Of a DNA stretch of 64,000 nt, positions 35,734 through 42,745 are shown piece by piece. This stretch comes from Rhizobacter sp. Root404. GTDB taxonomy: Bacteria > Pseudomonadota > Gammaproteobacteria > Burkholderiales > Burkholderiaceae_C. The position numbers and the translations under genes are program-made. The stretch spans positions 659,486 through 723,485 of the forward strand of contig NZ_LMDS01000001.1 in the NCBI RefSeq assembly GCF_001425865.1. The letters run 5' to 3'. The notes under the pieces were generated by a model, which made no database searches, was not told where the DNA came from, and worked only from the letters and a program-made list of their open reading frames with translations. Position 1 is the first letter of the stretch. Each line of letters starts with the position of its first letter.

Positions 35734-36132
35734 ATGACCACATCCACCGATATGAAATTCCTGATCGTCGACGACTTCTCGACCATGCGCCGCATCGTGC
35801 GCGGGCTGCTGAAGGAGATCGGGTACAACAACGCCGACGAAGCCGAGGACGGCTCGGTCGCGCTGAACATGTTGAAGAACTCGAAGTACGACTTCGTCGT
35901 CAGCGACATCAACATGCCGGTGATGAACGGCTTCGAGCTGCTGTCGGCTGTGAAGGCCGACGACACGCTCAAGCACCTGCCGGTGCTGATGGTGACCGCC
36001 GAGGCGCGCAAGGAAGACATCGTGCGCGCCGCCAAGGACGGGGCCGCCGGCTACATCGTCAAGCCTTTCACCAAGGCGACGCTGGAAGAGAAGGTCCAGA
36101 AGATCATGCAGAAGCTCGCCGCGACGGCTTGA
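35734..36132 (+). CDS. cheY: Chemotaxis response regulator CheY
   Basis: This 132-residue single-domain receiver is phosphorylated by CheA at Asp58 ([13 protein letters not shown]). Acidic residues in [14 protein letters not shown] and Lys in [14 protein letters not shown] complete the active site. Phospho-CheY binds FliM. It is followed 23 bases later by cheZ; no cheA, cheW or cheB/R genes are in the window. Confidence 0.97.
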   Translation: MTTSTDMKFLIVDDFSTMRRIVRGLLKEIGYNNADEAEDGSVALNMLKNSKYDFVVSDINMPVMNGFELLSAVKADDTLKHLPVLMVTAEARKEDIVRAAKDGAAGYIVKPFTKATLEEKVQKIMQKLAATA

Positions 36133-36155
36133 GCGCGACCCCGGAGCAGAACAAC

Positions 36156-36788
36156 ATGAAGATGGACAACCTGGAGACGCTCGCGCCGCAGATGGCCGCG
36201 GGTGCCTCGCCCGAGGTGTTTCACCAGCTCGGCCTGATCACCCGGCAACTGCACGACACGCTGAACCAGCTCGGCGTGATGCCGAAGCTGCAGACGGCCG
36301 CCGAGGGCCTGCCCGATGCGCGCAGCCGCCTGTCGTACATCGCCCGCAAGACCGGCGACGCCGCCGACAAGGTGCTGAACTCGGTCGACAAGGCCAAGGC
36401 CGAGCACCTGAGCATCAGCGCCGAGACGCGCCGTATCGCGCAGGCGATCATCAGCGACCCGGTCAAGGCCGTGGCCACCGGCGCGGTGCTGAATTTCGCC
36501 GGCGACGTCGAGGCCGCCACCGCGCGCATCGACGCGCACCTGACCGACATCATGATGGCGCAGGACTTCCACGACCTGACCGGCCAGGTGGTCGCCAAGG
36601 TCGTGGCGCTCGCCAGCGACCTCGAGGACAGCCTCGTCAAGCTGCTGGTGCAGGCCGCGCCGGCCGAGCAGGCCCGCGCCGTCGAATCGACGATCCTGAA
36701 CGGCCCGGTCGTGAACCCCGAAGGCCGCACCGACGTGGTCGCGGACCAGGGCGAGGTCGACGACCTGCTCGCCAGCCTGGGCTTCTGA
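36156..36788 (+). CDS. cheZ: CheY phosphatase CheZ
   Basis: This 210-residue helical protein dephosphorylates CheY. The catalytic region MAQDFHDLTGQVVAKVVALA contains the active glutamine. The C-terminal CheY-tethering peptide is DDLLASLGF. The start at 36156 gives family length. CheZ is typical of beta- and gammaproteobacteria. Confidence 0.95.
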   Translation: MKMDNLETLAPQMAAGASPEVFHQLGLITRQLHDTLNQLGVMPKLQTAAEGLPDARSRLSYIARKTGDAADKVLNSVDKAKAEHLSISAETRRIAQAIISDPVKAVATGAVLNFAGDVEAATARIDAHLTDIMMAQDFHDLTGQVVAKVVALASDLEDSLVKLLVQAAPAEQARAVESTILNGPVVNPEGRTDVVADQGEVDDLLASLGF

Positions 36789-36830
36789 GCAAGGCTCGGC
36801 CCGCCGGGCATCCCGCCCCTCGTTCGTCAG

Positions 36831-38648
36831 ATGCCTGCGGTTCCAGCGCCGTTGCCGGCCGACGAGGCCGAGCGCCTCGCGGCGCTGCACCGCCTGCGCG
36901 TCCTCGACACCCTGCCGGAGCAGGTCTACGACGACATCGTCCACCTCGCCTCGCAGATCTGCGGCACGCCGATCGGCCTGGTCACGCTGATCGACGGTGA
37001 GCGCCAGTGGTTCAAGGCGCGCGTCGGCCTGGCCGCGCCGCAGACGCACCGTGACACGGCGTTCTGCGCGCACGCCATCGTCGGCGACGACCCGCTGCTG
37101 ATCGTCGAGGACGCGGCGCTGGACGCACGCTTCGTCGACAACCCGCTGGTCACCGGTGACCCGCACATCCGCTTCTACGCCGGCGCCCCGATCGTCACCG
37201 CCGACGGTCACGCGCTCGGTACCGTCTGCGTGGTCGACACCGAGCCGCGCCGTATCAGCGCGGCGCAGGCCCGCTCGCTGCAGGCGCTGGCGCGGCAGAC
37301 CACCGCGTTGCTCGAGCTGCGCCTGCGCACGATCATCTCGGAAGAGCAGGCCGAAGCGCTCGAACGGATCGGCGCCCAGGCGCGCGAGGAGCGCCGCCGC
37401 AGCGCCGAGATGCTCGAGCTCGTGCTGCGCGGCGGCAACCTCGGCCTGTGGGACCTGCACGTGCCCACCGGCCGCTTCCAGGCCAGCCCGCGCGAGTGCG
37501 AGATGCTCGGCTACGACGCCGCCGCGGCGCAGCAGCTCCCGTGGCGCGCGCTGCTGCATCCGGACGACCGTGCGACCGTCGACCGCGCGATCCTGACGCA
37601 CCTGGCCGGCGACACGGCCTACTGTCAGATCGAACACCGCATGCGCCACCGCGACGGACGCTGGATCTGGGTGCTGAGCCATGCGGTGATCGCCGAACGC
37701 TCGGCCGACGGCCGCCCGCTGCGCATCGTCGGCACCCACCTCGACATGACCGAGCGCAAGGTCGCCCAGCAGGCGCTGGAGGACAGCCAGCGCCGCCTGC
37801 GCCTGATCACCGACAACCTGCCCGCGCTGGTCGCCCACGTCGATCGCGAGCAGCGCTACCGCTTCCTGAACGGCTACATCCAGCGCACTCACGGCACCGA
37901 CATCGGCACGGCGCTGGGCCGCACGATGCGCGAGGTCCGCGGCGAGGCCCTGTATGTCCAGCTGCAGCCCCACGTGGAGGCGGCGTTGCGTGGCGAGCCG
38001 GCGGCGTTCGTCTACACCGACACGGTCGACGGCCGGGCGCTGCAGTACCAGTCGAACTACATCCCGGACATCGACGCGGCCGGTCTTGTCCAGGGCTTCT
38101 ACGCGATGACCTTCGACATCACCGAGCTGCGCGAGACGCAGGTCCGGCTCGAACAGCTGGCGCGCGTGGATCCGCTCACCGGCCTGCCGAACCGGCGTCA
38201 GTTCGAGGAGCGCATCGTCCAGAGCATGGCGCGGTCACGGCGGTCGAACCAGCCGATGGCGGTGATGTTCCTCGACATCGATCACTTCAAGTCGATCAAC
38301 GATTCGCTCGGTCACGCCGGCGGCGACGCGGTGCTGTGCGAGGTGGCGCGGCGCCTGCGCGACAGCGTGCGGGTCACCGACACGGTCGCGCGACTGGCGG
38401 GCGACGAGTTCGTGCTGCTGCTCGAGGGCGTGGCCGGCCCGGCCGACGTCGACGCGCTCGCCGACAAGGTCATCGCCAGCATCCGCCCGGCGTTCGTCGT
38501 GGCCGGGATCGCCCGCTCGGTCACCACCAGCGCGGGCGTGGCGGTCTACAACGGTGACGCGCTCGATGCGCCGGCCCTGCTGGCGCAGGCCGACGCGGCG
38601 CTGTACCGCGCCAAGCAGCGGGGCCGCGACCGGTACGCGATGGCCTGA
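36831..38648 (+). CDS. GAF-PAS-PAS-GGDEF diguanylate cyclase
   Basis: This 605-residue cytoplasmic sensor enzyme is predicted to make c-di-GMP. An N-terminal GAF domain (residues about 25-165, VDTEPRRISAAQARSLQALA at its end) is followed by two PAS domains (about 195-315 and 320-435) and a GGDEF domain from about 440 (DPLTGLPNRRQFEER). The active loop is AGDEF instead of GGDEF, a variant found in some active enzymes. The inhibition site RVTD precedes it by five residues. It lies 42 bases after cheZ and before flhB, so it probably feeds c-di-GMP to the YcgR-like brake encoded nearby. The signal sensed is unknown. Confidence 0.88.
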   Translation: MPAVPAPLPADEAERLAALHRLRVLDTLPEQVYDDIVHLASQICGTPIGLVTLIDGERQWFKARVGLAAPQTHRDTAFCAHAIVGDDPLLIVEDAALDARFVDNPLVTGDPHIRFYAGAPIVTADGHALGTVCVVDTEPRRISAAQARSLQALARQTTALLELRLRTIISEEQAEALERIGAQAREERRRSAEMLELVLRGGNLGLWDLHVPTGRFQASPRECEMLGYDAAAAQQLPWRALLHPDDRATVDRAILTHLAGDTAYCQIEHRMRHRDGRWIWVLSHAVIAERSADGRPLRIVGTHLDMTERKVAQQALEDSQRRLRLITDNLPALVAHVDREQRYRFLNGYIQRTHGTDIGTALGRTMREVRGEALYVQLQPHVEAALRGEPAAFVYTDTVDGRALQYQSNYIPDIDAAGLVQGFYAMTFDITELRETQVRLEQLARVDPLTGLPNRRQFEERIVQSMARSRRSNQPMAVMFLDIDHFKSINDSLGHAGGDAVLCEVARRLRDSVRVTDTVARLAGDEFVLLLEGVAGPADVDALADKVIASIRPAFVVAGIARSVTTSAGVAVYNGDALDAPALLAQADAALYRAKQRGRDRYAMA

Positions 38649-38695
38649 GCCGCGCGACGGGCCGCCCGGGAACGGGCTCGGAAGTGGCCTGCGAT

Positions 38696-38740
38696 CACCC
38701 CGCTTATCCGCCGCGTCATGCCGGCGTGCGCCGGAACAAT
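38696..38740 (+). promoter_or_regulatory. Putative FlhDC-class promoter of flhB
   Basis: CACCCCGCTTATCCG (38696-38710), 20 bases, then CCGGAACAAT (38731-38740). Exactly the same two blocks with the same 20-base spacing occur upstream of flhA, and the core also occurs before fliL. AACAAT would be the -10 box, with transcription from about 38747. The assignment to FlhDC is inference. Confidence 0.65.
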
Positions 38741-38773
38741 CGACGCAGTGCCCTCTAGCGCGCCAGCGCCGTC

Positions 38774-39937
38774 ATGTCCGAGCAAAGTTCCCAAGACCGC
38801 AACCTGCCCGCCTCCCAGCGCAAGCTGAAGAAGGCGCGCGAGGACGGGCAGGTCGCGCGCTCGCGCGATCTCGGGCATTTCGTCGCGATCGCGGCCTGCG
38901 GCGCGCTGCTGGTCGCCGCCGCGCCGTTCGCAGCCGACTGGCTGAAGCAGACGCTGATGCAGGGCCTGCAGTTCGACCGCGGCATGCTGCAGAACCCCGG
39001 CGCGATGGGCGAGCGCCTGCAGGCCCTGACGATCCGGATGATGTGGATCGTCGTGCCGTTCGGCCTGGCGATGATGGCCGCGGCCATGGCGAGCAGCCTG
39101 GCCATCGGGGGCTGGAACTGGACGCTCAAGCCGCTGATGCCGAACTTCGGCAAGCTCAACCCGATCACCGGGCTGCCCGGCATCCTGTCGAAACAGAAGC
39201 TGGTCGATGCGCTCAAGGGCAGCGTGCTGGCGCTGATCCTCGGGGGCATCGGCGGGCTGTTCCTGAAGGGCCACGTCGACCAGTTCGCCGGCCTGCTCGC
39301 GCTGCCGCTGCCGGCCGCGATCCAGCAGACGGCGGCGTCGATGGTCGGCGGCGTCGGCCTGCTGCTGATCGCGCTCGGCGTGTTCGCGATGATCGACGTG
39401 CCGCTGCAGCGTTTCCAGCTCGCGCAGAAGCTCAAGATGAGCCACCAGGAGCAGAAGCAGGAGCACAAGGAGCTCGAAGGCAACCAGGAAATCAAGGCCA
39501 AGGTCCGCGCCCGCATGCGCGAGATGACCCGGCGCCGCATGATGGCCGCCGTGCCCGGCGCCGACCTGGTCGTGATGAACCCGACCCACTATGCCGTCGC
39601 GCTCAAGTACGACGACAAGAAGATGGGCGCGCCGCGCGTCGTCGCCAAGGGCGCCGACCTGATCGCCATGGCGATCCGCGACCTGGCGAAGGATTCGAAG
39701 GTCCCGGTGCTGCAGGCCCCGGTACTCGCCCGCGCGCTCTACGCCCACGCCGAACTCGACCGCGAGATCCCCGCCGCGCTGTTCGGCGCCGTCGCGCAGG
39801 TCCTCGCCTACGTCTACCAGCTGCGCGCCGCGCTCGCCGGCCAGGTCGCGATGCCGAACGCATTGCCCGATCTGGACGTGCCGGCGGAGCTCGATCCCCA
39901 CAACAAGCCGGTGCCGGGAATGGACGCGTTCGATTGA
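38774..39937 (+). CDS. flhB: Flagellar export switch protein FlhB
   Basis: This 387-residue protein has four transmembrane helices and a cytoplasmic domain that self-cleaves at NPTH (residues 269-272, VVMNPTHYAVALKY) to switch export from hook to filament proteins. The start LPASQRKLKKAREDGQVARS is typical. Unusually, flhA does not follow; three unrelated genes intervene. Confidence 0.96.
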   Translation: MSEQSSQDRNLPASQRKLKKAREDGQVARSRDLGHFVAIAACGALLVAAAPFAADWLKQTLMQGLQFDRGMLQNPGAMGERLQALTIRMMWIVVPFGLAMMAAAMASSLAIGGWNWTLKPLMPNFGKLNPITGLPGILSKQKLVDALKGSVLALILGGIGGLFLKGHVDQFAGLLALPLPAAIQQTAASMVGGVGLLLIALGVFAMIDVPLQRFQLAQKLKMSHQEQKQEHKELEGNQEIKAKVRARMREMTRRRMMAAVPGADLVVMNPTHYAVALKYDDKKMGAPRVVAKGADLIAMAIRDLAKDSKVPVLQAPVLARALYAHAELDREIPAALFGAVAQVLAYVYQLRAALAGQVAMPNALPDLDVPAELDPHNKPVPGMDAFD

Positions 39938-39977
39938 TCTGTAACGCGGCGCGCGAGCGCGCCGTGCCACCGCCGGA

Positions 39978-40733
39978 TCAGGAAACCCAACGCCGCGCCG
40001 CGGCCTCGACCAGCGCCGGCAGCACCACTTCGGCGCCGCCACGCAGCACCGCATCGGCCCGCCCGTCTTCCACCGTCTCTTCGACGTTCACGACGACCAG
40101 CTTCGCGCCGCGCGCCTGCGCGCGCTCCGCCAGCCCCGCGGCGGGGTGAACGAGGGCGGTCGTGCCGACCGAGAGGAACAGGTCCGCCTGCCTGCTGGCC
40201 CACTGCGCCTGGGCCAGGATCTTCGAATCCAGGGACTCGCCGAACATCACCACCGCCGGGCGCACCGTGGGCCTGGTCGTCAGGTGGCACACCAGGCAGT
40301 GCCCGCGTTCCTGGGCCGGGTCCGGGGCGCCGCAGTGCGTGCAGAAGCTGCGGTCGAGCGCGCCGTGGAGTTCCAGCACCGTGCCCGCGCCCGCGCGCGT
40401 CAGCAGCCCGTCGACGTTCTGCGTCACCAGGGTCGTCGCGGGGCGGCGAGACTGAAGATCGGCGAGCGCACGGTGCGCCGCGTTGGGCTGCGCCCGCATC
40501 AGCTCGGTGCGCCGTGCGTCCCAGAAGGCGAGGAAGCCCTCGGGGTCGCTCTCGTACGCGGCGGCGTCCGAGAACCTGAGCTGGTTACCTTCCGTCCACA
40601 GTCCGCCAGCGTCCCGGTAGGTCGGGATCCCGGAGGCCTTGGACAGCCCGGCGCCCGACAGCACGACCGTGCGGCGGGCGACGCCGAGCCAGTTCGCGAC
40701 CTGGTCGAATGTCGAGACGGTGGTTCGATTCAT
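39978..40733 (-). CDS. Sir2-family NAD-dependent protein deacetylase (sirtuin)
   Basis: This 251-residue enzyme removes acyl groups from lysine using NAD+. NAD-binding motifs are GAGLSKASGIPTYRDAGGLW and TQNVDGLLTRAG. The catalytic histidine is in ELHGALDR, and a zinc ribbon is formed by CTHC and CLVC. The missing G-A-G-I/M-S-x-x-S spacing problems often seen in pseudo-sirtuins are absent, so it should be active. The ATG at 40733 is chosen over an upstream one at 40754. A perfect 20-base palindrome lies 20 bases before it. Confidence 0.92.
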   Translation of the reverse strand: MNRTTVSTFDQVANWLGVARRTVVLSGAGLSKASGIPTYRDAGGLWTEGNQLRFSDAAAYESDPEGFLAFWDARRTELMRAQPNAAHRALADLQSRRPATTLVTQNVDGLLTRAGAGTVLELHGALDRSFCTHCGAPDPAQERGHCLVCHLTTRPTVRPAVVMFGESLDSKILAQAQWASRQADLFLSVGTTALVHPAAGLAERAQARGAKLVVVNVEETVEDGRADAVLRGGAEVVLPALVEAAARRWVS

Positions 40734-40752
40734 CGGCCGACGATAGCGCAGC

Positions 40753-40772
40753 ACACGTCAGACCTGACGTGT
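40753..40772. promoter_or_regulatory. Perfect palindrome upstream of the sirtuin gene
   Basis: ACACGTCAG-AC-CTGACGTGT is an exact inverted repeat with a 2-base centre, between the MXKDX gene stop and the sirtuin start. No T tract follows, so an operator for a dimeric repressor (GntR-like sites have this look) is more likely than a terminator. The regulator is unknown. Confidence 0.55.
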
Positions 40773-40787
40773 TACGCGTGGCCGGCG

Positions 40788-40934
40788 TCATTTCTTCATC
40801 GCGTCGGGCGCCATCGCGTCCTTCTTCATGGCGTCGGGTGCCATCGCATCCTTCGCGGTCGCGGCCTTCTTCATGCCGTCCTTGGCCATGTGATCCTTGG
40901 TCATGGCGTCCTTCTTCATGGCGCTCTTGCCCAT
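40788..40934 (-). CDS. Pentapeptide MXKDX repeat peptide
   Basis: This 48-residue lysine- and methionine-rich peptide is made almost entirely of five-residue repeats (MKKDA, MTKDH, MAKDG, MKKAA, MAPDA, MKKDA). It belongs to the known but functionally obscure MXKDX pentapeptide-repeat proteins. GAGGAAATCGCC precedes the ATG at 40934, supporting that start. A 12-residue upstream extension from 40970 is possible. There is no signal peptide, unlike several family members. It lies between the NCS1 transporter and sirtuin genes. Confidence 0.75.
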   Translation of the reverse strand: MGKSAMKKDAMTKDHMAKDGMKKAATAKDAMAPDAMKKDAMAPDAMKK

Positions 40935-41043
40935 GGCGATTTCCTCGGGATAGGGTTGATGGGGTGTCACGGCCGATCCCGGCCGCCCCCTGTCCGTCGG
41001 TTCCCGCGCGCACTTCGTTCATCGCCGCCGCCGGAACGTGCAG

Positions 41044-42507
41044 TCACCTGCCGGCCGCCAGCGCTGCGGCTGCCGTCCGCGGCCGCAGCAGCGCCAGCAT
41101 CCAGTAGGTCGCCCCACCGATCGCGACACCGAAGAACCAGCCGTAGGTACCCCACCACGGCGGCAGCAGGCTGGTGAAGTTGGGCAGGATCGTCGAGAAG
41201 ATCGAGCCGACGCCGGTCGCGATCAGCGCGTTGATGTTCCAGCCGCCCTGGTAGCGGTACTCGCCGTGCTCCTGGTACAGCGCCTCGACGTTCACGCGGC
41301 CCTTCGCGACCAGGTAGAAGTCGACCAGGATGATGCCCAGCAGCGGCCCCATCGTGGCGCCGATCGCGTTGACGAAGTGCGCCGCGTTGCCCTCCCACGG
41401 TGCGAACGGATACAGCACCAGCGCGATCCCGGCGGCGATGTAGCCGCCGCGCTTGAAGCTGATCGTGCGCGGGAAGACGTTCGAGATGTCGAATGCGGCG
41501 GAGACGAAGTTCGCGACCACGTTGATGCCCAGCGTGGCGGCGGCAAAGCTGATCGCGGCGATCAGCGCGAGCACCCAGCTGTCGAACTTGGCCGAGATCT
41601 GCTCGGGGTGCAGCAGCACCTCGCCGTAGACCTTGAACGCGGCGATCGTCGTGATGCCCGCGACCAGCGAGAACGCGATCAGGTTGACCGGCAGGCCCCA
41701 CAGGTTGCCGACCTTCACCGCCTGCTTGTTCTTGGCGTAGCGCGAGAAGTCGCAAAAGTTCAGGTACAGCGCCGCGAAGTAGGTGACCCAGGTCGCGCCG
41801 ACCGCCATCAGGGCCCAGAACGAGCCCGGCTCGCCGCTGACGCCGGCGTCCTTGGTCTTGTCCAGCAGCACGTCCATCGGGATGCCGTGGTCGAACGAGA
41901 AGCCGCCCGCCTTCACGCACAGGCCGACGGCGAGCACCAGCATCGCGACCCAGACGGCCGGCCCGGCCCAGTCCTGGAACTTGCGCACCGTCTCCATGCC
42001 GCGCTGGATGATCAGCAGCTGCAGCGCCCAGATCACGACGTAGCAGATCAACTCCAGCCCGGAATGGCCGAGCAGGTGGGTGTTCTTGTGGAACGCCATG
42101 ATGCTGTCGCTGCGGATCAGCAGCGCCACCATCGCGCCCGAGGCCGCGGCCGTCTGCGCGCCGTACCAGAAGCAGGCGACGACGGCCCGCACCATCGCCG
42201 CCAGGTTGGCGCCCCAGACGCCGAACGACGCGCGCGCCAGCACCGGGTAGGGCACGCCGGTCTTCTCGCCGGCGTAGCCGATCAGGTTCATCAGCACGAA
42301 GATGATCAGCGAGCCCAGGCCGATCGCGATGATGAAGTTCAGGAAGCTGCCGCACAGCAGGAACAGGCTCGCCGCGAGGTAGTAGCCCCACAGGCTGTGC
42401 ACGTCCGAGGTCCAGACGTTGAAGATGCTGAACGCGCCCCAGGTTCGTTCCTTGGCGGGCGCGAGGTCCTCGTTGTAGAGGTCGGGCGAGGGGTTGCGGA
42501 TGTCCAT
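41044..42507 (-). CDS. NCS1-family nucleobase/hydantoin:cation symporter
   Basis: This 487-residue inner-membrane transporter has about 12 transmembrane helices and belongs to the nucleobase:cation symporter-1 family (uracil, allantoin, cytosine, hydantoin and related compounds). The typical start NEDLAPAKERTWGAFSIFNV and WTSDVHSLWGYYLAASLFLL are present. AGGAGA lies upstream of the ATG at 42507. No catabolic genes are adjacent, so the substrate is unresolved. It is divergent from flhA. Confidence 0.9.
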   Translation of the reverse strand: MDIRNPSPDLYNEDLAPAKERTWGAFSIFNVWTSDVHSLWGYYLAASLFLLCGSFLNFIIAIGLGSLIIFVLMNLIGYAGEKTGVPYPVLARASFGVWGANLAAMVRAVVACFWYGAQTAAASGAMVALLIRSDSIMAFHKNTHLLGHSGLELICYVVIWALQLLIIQRGMETVRKFQDWAGPAVWVAMLVLAVGLCVKAGGFSFDHGIPMDVLLDKTKDAGVSGEPGSFWALMAVGATWVTYFAALYLNFCDFSRYAKNKQAVKVGNLWGLPVNLIAFSLVAGITTIAAFKVYGEVLLHPEQISAKFDSWVLALIAAISFAAATLGINVVANFVSAAFDISNVFPRTISFKRGGYIAAGIALVLYPFAPWEGNAAHFVNAIGATMGPLLGIILVDFYLVAKGRVNVEALYQEHGEYRYQGGWNINALIATGVGSIFSTILPNFTSLLPPWWGTYGWFFGVAIGGATYWMLALLRPRTAAAALAAGR

Positions 42508-42653
42508 GGCAGCGTCTCCTGAGGCGGGTCGCGGGCGGCCGTCCGCCGGCACGGCCCGACGTTAAACCCGCGCAGGCGCCTCAGCAAGAGTCGCGCCCGG
42601 GGGTTCTCCCCCCCCGGTTCTCGGGCGGCTGCGGCCGCGAACTGGCGGCGCTT

Positions 42654-42698
42654 CACCCCGCTTATCCGGCTCAAGTTTGCGGCCCGGCCCGGAACAAT
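42654..42698 (+). promoter_or_regulatory. Putative FlhDC-class promoter of flhA-flhF-flhG-fliA
   Basis: CACCCCGCTTATCCG (42654-42668), 20 bases, then CCGGAACAAT (42689-42698) repeats the flhB element block for block, while the 20 bases between them differ. Transcription would begin near 42705, about 40 bases before the flhA ATG. Confidence 0.65.
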
Positions 42699-42745
42699 GG
42701 CGCATCACGTTGCGGTGCGTCTGCACCCCGTCCGGAGACCCCTGA

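Noticed and set aside
36051..37973. Minus-strand open frame of 640 codons
   Set aside because: It is antisense to cheZ and the GGDEF cyclase, with low-complexity composition.
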